From: Saprospirales bacterium
Lineage (GTDB): Bacteria > Bacteroidota > Bacteroidia > Chitinophagales > Saprospiraceae
Length of the DNA stretch: 64,000 bases
Reading direction: 5' to 3'
Assembly (NCBI GenBank): GCA_016711045.1
Contig: JADJTT010000013.1
Span: 62,001 to 126,000 of the forward strand
Shown: positions 9,038 through 19,772 of the stretch, one piece after another
Layout: every line of letters begins with the position of its first letter
Numbering within the stretch: the stretch's first letter is position 1
Program-made: the position numbers and the translations under genes
Notes under the pieces: model-generated
What the model saw: the letters and a program-made list of their open reading frames with translations, nothing else
What the model was told of the DNA's origin: nothing
Databases searched by the model: none

Positions 9038-9559
9038 ATGCCCATGAAACGAATAATCCTGCTCTCGATCCTGGGGCTCCTGGCCATGCAAGTTGACGCC
9101 CAATCCTACATCACAGCCATTGGCGCCCGTGTCGGAACCGACTGGGGACTGACCCTGCAACAACGATTGACGAAACGACTGACCATTGAGGGAATTGCTG
9201 AATCCAGCTTTTCAAGGGATGAGACCATGCTCACCGGTCTGGTGGAAACCCACCTGCCGTTGATTACCCGCCATTTCAATATCTATGGCGGCGCAGGGAT
9301 TCACAAAGGATGGTCTACCAACCAGCGGGAGTTTGTGGAAGATCCCTATGGAGTATCCTTTATCGGAGGAGCCGAGCTGACCCTGGGGCGGTTCAATCTA
9401 TCCTATGATTTTAAACCCGCCCTCAATGTCGTCGGCGGAGCACGAAAGTTCTATACCACCCAAGCTTTCTCCCTGCGCTTTGTACTGATCAAGGACAATA
9501 TTTTCTACAAAGGCAACAAGAAGAATAATAAATGCTGCGGCAAGGGTAACCGATGGTAA
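9038..9559 (+). CDS. Small outer-membrane beta-barrel-like protein
   Basis: The start was set at the ATG at 9038 because a strong Shine-Dalgarno site, AAGGAGG ending at 9030, lies 7 bases upstream (a second ATG at 9044 is possible) and a signal peptide follows directly (MPMKRIILLSILGLLAMQVDAQS). The mature 150 residues alternate polar and hydrophobic residues in barrel-like strands (YITAIGARVGTDWGLTLQQR, RHFNIYGGAGIHKGW, RFNLSYDFKPALNVVGG) and end KNNKCCGKGNRW, a basic cysteine-containing tail that is odd for a barrel. Probably a periplasm-facing or outer-membrane protein of unknown function. It ends just before a bidirectional terminator shared with the convergent lipoprotein gene. Confidence 0.75.
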   Translation: MPMKRIILLSILGLLAMQVDAQSYITAIGARVGTDWGLTLQQRLTKRLTIEGIAESSFSRDETMLTGLVETHLPLITRHFNIYGGAGIHKGWSTNQREFVEDPYGVSFIGGAELTLGRFNLSYDFKPALNVVGGARKFYTTQAFSLRFVLIKDNIFYKGNKKNNKCCGKGNRW

Positions 9560-9571
9560 TTACTCTTAAAT

Positions 9572-9604
9572 AAAAAAGGCCAAACAAATCGTTTGGCCTT
9601 TTTT
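9572..9604. terminator. Bidirectional rho-independent terminator
   Basis: Perfect 14-bp arms (AAAAAAGGCCAAAC at 9572-9585 and GTTTGGCCTTTTTT at 9591-9604) with a 5-base loop. A-tract and T-tract on the two sides let it work in both directions. It lies between the barrel gene ending at 9559 and the lipoprotein gene whose stop is at 9607. Confidence 0.92.
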
Positions 9605-9606
9605 AT

Positions 9607-10407
9607 TTAATAATCTTTCTCTTTCCCAATCGCTTTCTTTTCCAGCGTCAGGGCCTTTCCATTATCTCCTTTAGAGAACGTGATGCTTTCAATCTTGTCT
9701 CCATTGCGGGTGAACTTCCCGGGGCCTTTCATGGAGCTGAAGTTCAGATTGGAAAAATCTACCTGAATATTGGACAACACCTCGGGAACTGTCTGGGAAA
9801 TGCGAAGCATCAGCGAATCTTCCTGCGTGGGCAGTGGACCTTCCAGGGTAAATAACTGTCCCATCAGGATACGATTGTTGAAGCCGAGGTAGAGCACGTG
9901 CGAGGAGTTGGCGCCACTTTGCACATAGCTGCCTATCATGACGCTGCCGTTGATGTCGCTCGACTGGTTGATGTCGCTCGACTGGAAGATAACCATGGAA
10001 CGATAGTCGAAAGAGCCGCTTTCCTTTCCCGGATAATTGTGGCCAATACGGGCAGTGATTTTCCCTTCCGGGCTTTTAGCGATATAAACGGCATAGGTCA
10101 TTTTGGCTTCATTCGTGCCGCCCACCGCATAGAACGCATCCTCCGGGATCTCGTAGTCTTCATATTTTTCCGGGAGAATCTGCGTACAACTTTCAATGGT
10201 ACCCACGAAAGCAGTGTCTTTATCCACGATGGCATACACATCGTGGTGTGGGATCTTATCTTCCGGTTGAGAAATGTTTTTGCAGATCAGGGTATACACA
10301 ATATCCGACGGTTGTGTATCGGTAGGTTCCTGTACTGTTGTGGAGCCTTCATTCTTGCAACCCCAGGCAAAGGTCAGCAGGAGGGCTAAAGACAAGTATT
10401 TAGTCAT
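9607..10407 (-). CDS. Lipoprotein of unknown function
   Basis: A 266-residue protein with a lipoprotein signal peptide (MTKYLSLALLLTFAWGCKNEG, lipidated Cys at 17), so it is anchored in an envelope membrane. No recognised catalytic domain was found. The middle part looks beta-rich (YAVYIAKSPEGKITARIGHNYPG, SYVQSGANSSHVLYLGFNN). QSSDINQSSDIN is an exact two-copy repeat encoded by an 18-bp tandem duplication. The start overlaps the stop of the upstream DUF4230-like gene by 8 bp, indicating translational coupling and a shared function. Lipoprotein status is clear; function is unknown. Confidence 0.82.
   Translation of the reverse strand: MTKYLSLALLLTFAWGCKNEGSTTVQEPTDTQPSDIVYTLICKNISQPEDKIPHHDVYAIVDKDTAFVGTIESCTQILPEKYEDYEIPEDAFYAVGGTNEAKMTYAVYIAKSPEGKITARIGHNYPGKESGSFDYRSMVIFQSSDINQSSDINGSVMIGSYVQSGANSSHVLYLGFNNRILMGQLFTLEGPLPTQEDSLMLRISQTVPEVLSNIQVDFSNLNFSSMKGPGKFTRNGDKIESITFSKGDNGKALTLEKKAIGKEKDY
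9950..9985. repeat. Two-copy 18-bp in-frame tandem repeat
   Basis: TTGATGTCGCTCGACTGG occurs twice back to back (9950-9967 and 9968-9985) inside the lipoprotein gene, duplicating six residues (QSSDIN on the minus strand). The copies are identical, consistent with recent slippage. Confidence 0.95.
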
Positions 10408-11653
10408 TTTCCGAGTTTTGCTGCGAATTTAAGGCTTCGCGGGAGAAACTATCAAAATATTCTTCATCCGATTGTGTCGGGTTGAGATTTTTAAACTTTA
10501 CTTCCAGCTTGTACTGGCGGTTCATGGAATTGATCAGCGGGCCAAGCATGAGTTGCATGATCTCTACGGCCTGCGCTTTTGACTTGTCCATGACGTCGCT
10601 TTCCAGCGCTTCCCGTCTGAATTCTTTACGCAAAAGGTTAAAGTTTTTGTTGAAGTCGACACTTTTCACTTCCCGCAGCCAGCCGATATCCAGTTTCTCA
10701 ATTTTGGGATAGACCTCGTGGGAAAGGATTTCCGGTTCAGGGAGGGTCACCGTGACAACATTGGTGCGGGGGTCCAGGTTGAGTTGGAAGTATTTTAGGA
10801 GATCAAACCCAACCTTCAGCACGCTAATGGCGATGACCTCTAATTCAGTAGTGGACACACTAAATCCCCAGAGCTTGGTTTGCATCTGTTTGTTCAACCC
10901 TTTTTTGTCCCGGATCTCCATGGTGGCGAGTTCGGCGGTCACGCGCTCCACCCGCTTTTCGAGGAATCCCTTTGATGCCGTAAAGTCCCTGATGGCGGCA
11001 GTTTCCTGAAGCCGGTCCATCATGGGTTGAAGCGCCTCGGTCAGCGCAACCCCGCAGGGTGAATCCACATTCCGGCCGTAGACGAAGAGCTTGCCCTCGT
11101 CGGTTTCCAAAATGCTGGAAAAGATCAGGTTAGTAAGGAAACAGGTGTATTTGGACGAAACTTCTTTGAGGATAGCTACCGCATCGGTCGATTCGCTGTT
11201 GTACCATTTTTGATACAGTTCGCTGGTCGTGTCCTGCATGGCGGTAAATTCATTGAAGTACAGGCGGCTGATATAGGGGTGGTGCTTATCGTAAACCTGA
11301 TGTACTTGCAGCTTTAGCGAGTCAGACAACCCCATCCGGTTGGCTACGTGGTCGAGCAGGGAGAGGTTGAACTGGTAGATCAAATCGTTAAATTCCCGGT
11401 TGTACCGGTAGGGATTGCTGAGAATGGACAGGGCGTTTTCCGTATCCAGTTGCGGCTTGAAATCAGCCGGCATGTATTTGATCTGGTATTCCTTTGGAAT
11501 TCGGGTATAGGTGCCCTTGTTCTTTTGAAACAAGGTAACCAAAAGCACGACAGCCAATAGCAAGGCTGCTATATAGAAAAATAATTGCCTTGAAGAAAGA
11601 CGAGGCCGTTTGGCCCCTGGAGCAGAAGTGGGAGTTTTTGGCCTGGCTGACAT
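10400..11653 (-). CDS. Single-pass membrane protein, DUF4230-like
   Basis: A 417-residue protein with a basic cytoplasmic N-terminus, one transmembrane segment (LFFYIAALLLAVVLLVTLF, about 24-42) and a large extracytoplasmic part. The segment EVIAISVLKVGFDLLKYFQLNLD, then VVTVTLPEPEILSHEVYP, followed by a helical SKAQAVEIMQLMLGPL, has the layout of DUF4230 proteins (KAGIDL..., ITLPPPEIL..., then a charged helix). Residues 70-290 are additional and unrecognised. It overlaps the start of the downstream lipoprotein gene by 8 bp, so the two are probably one transcription unit acting in the envelope. The domain call is by eye and moderately sure. Confidence 0.75.
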   Translation of the reverse strand: MSARPKTPTSAPGAKRPRLSSRQLFFYIAALLLAVVLLVTLFQKNKGTYTRIPKEYQIKYMPADFKPQLDTENALSILSNPYRYNREFNDLIYQFNLSLLDHVANRMGLSDSLKLQVHQVYDKHHPYISRLYFNEFTAMQDTTSELYQKWYNSESTDAVAILKEVSSKYTCFLTNLIFSSILETDEGKLFVYGRNVDSPCGVALTEALQPMMDRLQETAAIRDFTASKGFLEKRVERVTAELATMEIRDKKGLNKQMQTKLWGFSVSTTELEVIAISVLKVGFDLLKYFQLNLDPRTNVVTVTLPEPEILSHEVYPKIEKLDIGWLREVKSVDFNKNFNLLRKEFRREALESDVMDKSKAQAVEIMQLMLGPLINSMNRQYKLEVKFKNLNPTQSDEEYFDSFSREALNSQQNSEND

Positions 11654-11702
11654 GGATAATTAATTTATTTGAGCAAGAATTGGGCGGGCGCCGCCTATTC
11701 AA

Positions 11703-11783
11703 TCTTTATAAGGATAACTGCGGCCGCAGGTCCGCAGTTATCCTTATAAAGAACATTAAAGTACTTTTGTTGCAAAGTACTTA
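11703..11783. repeat. Intergenic palindromic repeat, copy 1
   Basis: A perfect 21-bp inverted repeat (11703-11723 against 11732-11752, 8-base loop) containing CTGCGG/CCGCAG is followed by a second palindrome at 11758-11782 with arms AAGTACTTT and AAAGTACTT around TGTTGC. The block from 11730 to 11783 matches 25705-25758 at about 50 of 54 positions, in the same orientation. Here it sits upstream of the DUF4230-like gene (minus strand) and touches the stop of the acyl-CoA dehydrogenase gene. It may be an operator plus hairpin, or a small mobile repeat. Confidence 0.85.
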
Positions 11784-12923
11784 TTCTTTCAACACTTCCC
11801 GGGAGATTACCAGTTTTTGGATCTCAGAGGTTCCTTCCCCAATGGTACACAATTTAGCATCCCGATAGTATTTTTCAACTGGAAAATCTTTGGTATAACC
11901 ATAGCCTCCAAATACCTGAATGGCATCGGTGGCTACTTGTACGGCGATTTCGGAAGCGTAGTATTTGGCCATGGCCGAGATCTTGGTGGTTCGCTCTCCC
12001 TTGTTTTTTAACTCACCCGATTCGCGCACGAGCAGTTCTGCCGCATGGGTCTTGATGGCCATATCTGCGAGTTTGAAGCTGATGCCCTGGAAATTGGCGA
12101 TCGGTTGGCCGAACTGGTGGCGTTCTTTGGCATATTTTACGGAAGCTTCATAGGCGCCTTTGGCAATCCCCAAGGCAAGTGCCGCAATGGAGATGCGGCC
12201 GCCGTCCAGTATTTTCATAGCCTGGATGAATCCTTCGCCCTCTTTGCCCATCAGTTGGCTTTTATGAATGCGGCAATTGTCAAAGATCATTTCTGTAGTC
12301 TCCGAAGCGCGCATGCCGAGTTTGTTTTCTTTCTTTCCTCCATAAAAACCTTGGGTGCCTCGTTCGATAATGAAGGCGGACATCCCCTTGCTGTCCAGCA
12401 ATTCGCCGGTTCGTGCAATGAGCACCGCTACCTGGCCTGATTTTCCATGAGTGATCCAGTTCTTGGTACCATTGATTACGTAATATTCACCGTCTTTTTC
12501 TGCGACACAACGCATGCGGCCTGCGTCACTTCCCGTATTGGGTTCGGTGAGCCCCCAGGCGCCGAGCCATTCTCCGGAGGCGAGTTTCGGGAGGTATTTC
12601 TGCTTTTGCTCTTCTGATCCAAACTGTAGAATGTGATTGGTACACAAAGAGTTGTGCGCAGCGAGGGAGAGGCCTATCGAGCCGCAAACCTTTGCAACCT
12701 CTTCAATGATCGTAATATATTCCTGGTAGCCCAGACCGGCTCCTCCATATGCTTCGGGAACGAGTACCCCCATAAATCCATATTCACCCATTTTATGGAA
12801 CAAGTCAATTGGAAACACCTGCTTTTCATCCCATTCCATCACATAGGGGCGGATGTAGGTCTCCGCAAAATCCCGCGTACTGCTCTGTATCATGGCGAGG
12901 TTTTGCAATAATTCATGTTTCAT
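11781..12923 (-). CDS. Acyl-CoA dehydrogenase
   Basis: FAD-dependent alpha,beta-dehydrogenation of an acyl-CoA, the first step of beta-oxidation or branched-chain acyl-CoA breakdown. The 380-residue length is normal for the family. Signatures visible are WGLTEPNTGSDAGRMRC (FAD/substrate loop), GTKNWITHGKSGQVAVLIART, FGQPIANFQGISFKLADM, VFGGYGYTKDFPVEKYYRDAK and IGEGTSEIQKLVISREVL; the Glu of IGEGTSE sits at the catalytic-base position of short-chain enzymes. I chose the ATG at 12923 (MKHELLQNLAM) over the in-frame ATG at 12950 because similarity to the family begins there. It stands alone, with a hairpin at the upstream end. Confidence 0.93.
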   Translation of the reverse strand: MKHELLQNLAMIQSSTRDFAETYIRPYVMEWDEKQVFPIDLFHKMGEYGFMGVLVPEAYGGAGLGYQEYITIIEEVAKVCGSIGLSLAAHNSLCTNHILQFGSEEQKQKYLPKLASGEWLGAWGLTEPNTGSDAGRMRCVAEKDGEYYVINGTKNWITHGKSGQVAVLIARTGELLDSKGMSAFIIERGTQGFYGGKKENKLGMRASETTEMIFDNCRIHKSQLMGKEGEGFIQAMKILDGGRISIAALALGIAKGAYEASVKYAKERHQFGQPIANFQGISFKLADMAIKTHAAELLVRESGELKNKGERTTKISAMAKYYASEIAVQVATDAIQVFGGYGYTKDFPVEKYYRDAKLCTIGEGTSEIQKLVISREVLKE

Positions 12924-12973
12924 GGCTAAGTATGGTATTTGGTTAGGCAAATATTGAGGCGCAAGATAACCAA

Positions 12974-13009
12974 AAAGGCGCTAAGCCCCCTTGGGAACTT
13001 AGCGCCTTT
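12974..13009. terminator. Hairpin between acyl-CoA dehydrogenase and membrane-protein genes
   Basis: 12-bp arms AAAGGCGCTAAG (12974-12985) and CTTAGCGCCTTT (12998-13009) with a 12-base loop. It lies downstream of the minus-strand membrane-protein gene ending at 13046. The GGCGCTAAG/CTTAGCGCC core recurs in the hairpin at 49060-49161, so it may belong to a dispersed intergenic repeat family as well as terminate. Confidence 0.6.
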
Positions 13010-13045
13010 GCGAAATTATCTTAAAATTCGGGAGGATTTCCGCTT

Positions 13046-13456
13046 TTACGGATTCATTCTGGCAAAGATCAATCCGGCGATAGCAGCCTGCACAAAGCCG
13101 TAGAGCAACCAGGTGAGGACCATTGGGACTGTGACGGCCAATGCACTAAAAGTGATCAGCATTGCCGGAAGCGAAGCTACCAGGGTATAAACCAATCCCA
13201 ATTCCAAGTCCCGAACGATGAGGGACCCGTTAAATTGTTCCTTGAAACGGTCCCAAAACCAAGCCAGTGCCAGCGCCAGGATGAAGGGATGAATGTAGAA
13301 AAGCCAATTGTAGTTTCCCTCCTCGCGGAACACAGGGCTGTAGTACTGCTCCGCTAAGTTGGGAAATAGATAAACTGCGCCATAAAGCATGGCAAAACTC
13401 AAAATGAGCAGCACCACACCTGCAATTAGTCCGGGAACGAGAATTTTCTTGGTCAT
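13046..13456 (-). CDS. Four-helix integral membrane protein
   Basis: A 136-residue protein starting MTKKILVPGLIAGVVLLILSF; the alternative ATG at 13480 only adds a basic tail and makes the helix less typical. Four hydrophobic segments are visible at about 5-25, 55-70, 82-103 and 108-130. Charged loops occur between helices 1 and 2 and around KEQFNGSLIVRD. No catalytic motif is present. It resembles small uncharacterised inner-membrane proteins of Bacteroidota; no function can be assigned. It is flanked by hairpins and not obviously in an operon. Confidence 0.75.
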   Translation of the reverse strand: MTKKILVPGLIAGVVLLILSFAMLYGAVYLFPNLAEQYYSPVFREEGNYNWLFYIHPFILALALAWFWDRFKEQFNGSLIVRDLELGLVYTLVASLPAMLITFSALAVTVPMVLTWLLYGFVQAAIAGLIFARMNP

Positions 13457-13529
13457 CGTTTTTCGTTTATAGTTTTTCAAAAAAAGTTCCTCTAAAATAG
13501 AATTTTTTTGTCATTCACCTAAATAACTG

Positions 13530-16500
13530 TTAGCGGATCAAGGTTATATTTCCTTTCCGGATGAATTCCTTTCCTCCAAAGCACAATACCCGAAGGTAAT
13601 ACCCATACACATCAGGAGGCAATACCTTTTCCTTGTAGGTGCCGTCCCATCCACCGTTAGTATCCTGGGTTTCAAAAACCTTTTCTCCCCATCGGTCGTA
13701 CACGGCCAGGTAGACTTCATCGATGAAATTGCCACGCACCCGGAATACTTCATTTTTCCCGTCTCCATTGGGCGAAAAACCGCTAGGGATGAAAATATAG
13801 GGTTCCTCGCATAAAGGCTCTACCACGACCACCCATACCGCCGCCCGGTTGGAGCACCCGTCCGGAGTCAGAATCACCACTTCATAGAGCGTCGTTTCCG
13901 TAGGAGAGGCTACCGGGTTGTAAATGCCCGCGTCTGTCAAGCTGCCGCTGGGTGACCAGAAGTATTGCAGATTGGGGTCCGGGGTCGTAGAGCCGGTTAT
14001 GGCCAGCAACTGACTGCTTTGCCCCGCCACAATGGTGTCGGGGTCGGCGGAGACTTGTAAAGGAGGCACATAATCGAAAATGTTGACCTGCACCTGGCCG
14101 GTATCCAGGCAGCCGTATTGATTGCCCGCGATGAAGGTGTAGGTGGTCGTGGTTTGTGGGCTTACCAACGGTGTAGAGGTGCCCTGGCCCGACAGTATGC
14201 CCGTATTTGGGGCCCAGCTAAATGTCAGCACATCTTCCGGATACAAATTGATCGCGTTTATCTGCACGCTGTCGCCAATGCAAATAGTGAGCGAAGGTGG
14301 CACAGCGAGCGCTACGTCATAATTGCCGGCCAGAACGGTATCGGTTAGCACACATCCAAACGCATCTTCCGCCTGGACATAGATGGTGCTGGGACGGCCA
14401 GGAGATAGGAGGGTGAAATGGTCCCCATTGCCAAGAATCCCTGAAAAGTCCGGTGTGTCTGACCAGACAATGGATACCGCCGCATTGCTTTGGGCCTGGA
14501 GCACTACAAGCGGCTCACAAACGATGGTATCGGTAAGGGCATACCAATCGAAGGGCGGGGGTACCAGGACCGTGACGGATCGAACCACCGAACAGGTGTC
14601 GGGGCCATTGGGGTCGGTGATGGTCACCGAATAGGTCGTGGTTTGATCCGGATTAGCCAGCGGGTTAGGATTATTCACGGCCGAGAGCCCCTCCGGCGGG
14701 GACCATTGATAGGTCCAGTCAGGGTTAAACCCGGGATTGAGCTCAGTGGGTTCATGAAAACAAACAAGGACAGTATCCGGGAGGATCGGATCCAGTAACT
14801 GAATATCCAGGGTCTGTACAAGGGTATCCATGCAGCCGTCAGATGATTCCATAATGAGTTGTACATCAATCTGCTGACTCTCGTAAACTGTCACTGAAGG
14901 CATTGGGGCTTCCGAGCTTTGCCCATTGCTGAAATACCACTGTTGGCTCAAAAAACTTCCCTGGCTGTTGGTCGACAGGTTGTTGAACAGCACCACCACC
15001 GAATCCTGACAGACCGGGAAAATCCAATCGAACGCCAGTTCAATGCCCGGATCACCCACGTATACGGGGAAATAGGCAGTATCCTGGCAGATCACTGCAG
15101 TAGGCAGGGTCAGTATTACCATATACCAGCCAGTATCGGGATATGTGTAGTAGGCCGAGGGCCCGGACGCACCTGCACCCGGATTGTCCGGATCGCCGAA
15201 ATTCCATTGCACAATGGAGGCATTTGGACCGGTATAGTCGAATTGGATAGCAAATCCATTGCATTGCTGAAAAGCTAGCCCCGATTGGATGTCGGTGGTA
15301 TCGACCGCAGTGAGTGGAATGGTGTCGAGCCGGGCACAATCCCATTGATTAATACTCTCCAGGTAGAGGATGAATTCACCCGGGGTAAGGGGCAAAACAT
15401 GGGTGTTGGAAGTGCCCTGTCCAGACAGGATCAAGCTGTCGGGGGACCACAGGTAGCTGACCATATCATCCGGGTCTGTATTTTCCACTCCGAGTTGGAG
15501 TGTATCACCCAGGCATATATAGGCCACAGAATCGATAGACAGGTTTACTCCGTTTCCGGTAATATTCACTTCTCCCTGGATCGCACAGCCGAAAGCATCG
15601 CGCACCAGCAAGTAGTAGGTAACAGCCCCAAATGGTTCGACCTCAATAGAAGGCGTCAGCCCGATCAGCACGTCAAAGTCGGGGTCCTCTGCCCAATAAT
15701 ATTCGAGGCCTGTATTGGTTTCGGCAGTCAGGGTCAGGACAGGATCACAGACAGTGGTATCCGGAGGCAGCAGGAGGGTGAGCGGTTCGGGTACAACTAC
15801 CAGGACTTCTTTTTCCGCCGAGCAACCTGTAAAATTGGTTAGGAGCACGGTGTACAGGGTAGTGGAATCGGGACTGGCAAAGGGGTTGGGGGAGACGGGA
15901 TTGCTCAGGGTGGAACCAGGCGACCACACATAGGTCAGCAACGGATCGAACAAGGGATTAAGCGGTATGGAGTCGCCCAGACAAACGATCAGGGAGTCGG
16001 CAATTTCTTCTTCGATAAGGAACGCGGGTATCCACTGTGCTGTTTCGTGCCGGCAACCGTTGGCTGCAGTAACGATCAGGGTGACCAAGGCATTCTGGTT
16101 CTCATACAAGACGATCACCGGGTTTTGTTGAGTAGACACGATCATTCCGCCCACATCCCACATCCATCCCACGATGGTCGACGAGGTATCGATGGAAAGG
16201 TCTGTAAGGGCAATGACGATGCTATCGGCACACTCCAGGATCTCGTATTCGAAGCCGGGTAAAATGGAGTTGGGCAGCAGCGTGATGGATTGGTAAAACG
16301 TATCGGCACATATATTTCCGGGCTCTGCGATGAGCATGACGGTATAGGTGCCGGTATCGGAAAAAGCGTATAGAGGGTCAACCAATGGAGACGTAGCGCC
16401 CGGGTTGCCAGGGTCATTGAAGTACCAAAGATACTCGTCGGCATTTAAACTCAGATTTTCAAAGGCCACATTGAGGTCGCCGCACTGAATCTCCGGAGCA

Positions 16501-17408
16501 AAGAAGGAGGAGATGGTTTGCCCACATTCCCCCACGTTATACTGAAAATCACGGCGGGTGGTGGAAATGAGTTCTCCGTCCCGGTATTCATCCACACAGA
16601 TGCCCACCACGAATTGTCCGATGGTATTCGGCAAACCGGTCAACAGCCCCGTTTGGGAGTTGATGGTCAAAGGCGCGCCGCCTGTAGATCCGTTGAGCAT
16701 GTTCAGCAAATTGTAGGGCGGATCGATCCATACGACGGGGTCGTAGGGCGGGTTGTATGGAGGTTGGGGCATTGGATCCGCCGGTATGGCTCCATTTAGC
16801 GGGGTGCAAAGGGTATAGACGATGGAGTCGCCATCGATATCATAGGCCGATTGATCGAAGCTGATGGGTTCATTTACACATATATAGATCGGCGGCCAGG
16901 TGTTAAATTTTGGATTGCTGTTGCATTCCAGGAGCGCCTTTTCGGAAATGAAAACGCTGTAGGTGGCGCCGGTGCCCAGTGGATCGACGATATTGGTAAG
17001 GGTCATATTCCGGCAGCACCGCTGGTAGGCAAGGGTATAGCCCCCGATTTGGGGCAGAAGGGTCACTATTGTCGTATAAGTAGTCGTATGTACACAGACA
17101 TCCGGAGGCGCCACAAAGCACTCACTCGAAAGCACCGGATCGAGCGTGTCGTTCAGGTCGGGATCGAAGGGGATAAGAATTTCATCCAGCAAGAGGTTGG
17201 TTTGCCCATGGAAAATTCCGATCGAAGCAGGATTGTCGAAAAAAGCGCCCGGGCTTCCGTTATAGCAGTCGCGAAAGATCGTCAGGGTAATCTCGTATTC
17301 GTCGTTGCCCAGACAGGTATAATTCATTTCCCCCCCGACAATATGTGTGGCGTGGAGTGCAGTGACGATCCAAAAAAGCAGAAGCAGGATAATACCAAAA
17401 CGGTGCAT
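13530..17408 (-). CDS. Giant PKD/Ig-like surface protein with CHU_C (T9SS type B) C-terminus
   Basis: About 1292 residues. The ATG at 17408 was chosen because a signal peptide starts there (MHRFGIILLLLFWIVTALHA), followed by THIVGGEMNY, a common N-terminus of Bacteroidota gliding-associated proteins. Many PKD/Ig-like beta-sandwich repeats follow (YLWYFNDPGNPGA, YAFSDTGTYTV, TYVWSPGSTLSNPVSPNP and similar). A roughly 400-residue module (PKD, then WSPxxxLSNPxxxNPxAxPDxTTxYxV, then a CxLxxT domain) occurs twice in tandem. The last 90 residues (FIPSGFSPNGDGKNEVF, YDRWGEKVFE, GGWDGTYKEKVLPPDVYGYYL) are the CHU_C / T9SS type B sorting domain, so the protein is exported by type IX secretion and placed at the cell surface. 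Likely role: adhesion or extracellular matrix. Confidence 0.93.
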   Translation of the reverse strand: MHRFGIILLLLFWIVTALHATHIVGGEMNYTCLGNDEYEITLTIFRDCYNGSPGAFFDNPASIGIFHGQTNLLLDEILIPFDPDLNDTLDPVLSSECFVAPPDVCVHTTTYTTIVTLLPQIGGYTLAYQRCCRNMTLTNIVDPLGTGATYSVFISEKALLECNSNPKFNTWPPIYICVNEPISFDQSAYDIDGDSIVYTLCTPLNGAIPADPMPQPPYNPPYDPVVWIDPPYNLLNMLNGSTGGAPLTINSQTGLLTGLPNTIGQFVVGICVDEYRDGELISTTRRDFQYNVGECGQTISSFFAPEIQCGDLNVAFENLSLNADEYLWYFNDPGNPGATSPLVDPLYAFSDTGTYTVMLIAEPGNICADTFYQSITLLPNSILPGFEYEILECADSIVIALTDLSIDTSSTIVGWMWDVGGMIVSTQQNPVIVLYENQNALVTLIVTAANGCRHETAQWIPAFLIEEEIADSLIVCLGDSIPLNPLFDPLLTYVWSPGSTLSNPVSPNPFASPDSTTLYTVLLTNFTGCSAEKEVLVVVPEPLTLLLPPDTTVCDPVLTLTAETNTGLEYYWAEDPDFDVLIGLTPSIEVEPFGAVTYYLLVRDAFGCAIQGEVNITGNGVNLSIDSVAYICLGDTLQLGVENTDPDDMVSYLWSPDSLILSGQGTSNTHVLPLTPGEFILYLESINQWDCARLDTIPLTAVDTTDIQSGLAFQQCNGFAIQFDYTGPNASIVQWNFGDPDNPGAGASGPSAYYTYPDTGWYMVILTLPTAVICQDTAYFPVYVGDPGIELAFDWIFPVCQDSVVVLFNNLSTNSQGSFLSQQWYFSNGQSSEAPMPSVTVYESQQIDVQLIMESSDGCMDTLVQTLDIQLLDPILPDTVLVCFHEPTELNPGFNPDWTYQWSPPEGLSAVNNPNPLANPDQTTTYSVTITDPNGPDTCSVVRSVTVLVPPPFDWYALTDTIVCEPLVVLQAQSNAAVSIVWSDTPDFSGILGNGDHFTLLSPGRPSTIYVQAEDAFGCVLTDTVLAGNYDVALAVPPSLTICIGDSVQINAINLYPEDVLTFSWAPNTGILSGQGTSTPLVSPQTTTTYTFIAGNQYGCLDTGQVQVNIFDYVPPLQVSADPDTIVAGQSSQLLAITGSTTPDPNLQYFWSPSGSLTDAGIYNPVASPTETTLYEVVILTPDGCSNRAAVWVVVVEPLCEEPYIFIPSGFSPNGDGKNEVFRVRGNFIDEVYLAVYDRWGEKVFETQDTNGGWDGTYKEKVLPPDVYGYYLRVLCFGGKEFIRKGNITLIR

Positions 17409-17598
17409 ACGAAATGATTCGGGTAAATGATGGAGGAAGCTCCCCATTAAAATTATAAATTCCCCCTCCAATTCCAACCTTTTATACTAGTGGACTTTAA
17501 ATAAAAAAATGTTGGATGCAGGGGGGAGCGCCGCCAGAGGCGATTTAGTGCTTAAAAACCACTAGCTTGGGAGCTCTTTTTTATAAACAGTCAGACTC

Positions 17599-19722
<2,124 letters not shown>

Positions 19723-19772
19723 GAAAAATAAATTAACTTTAGCCGACCATTTAACAAAACGCAAATCGACCC

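Noticed and set aside
17409..17598. Possible insertion-element ends (CTAGTGG at 17488 and CCACTAG at 17559)
   Set aside because: Only 7 bp match, there is no duplication of flanking bases and no transposase.
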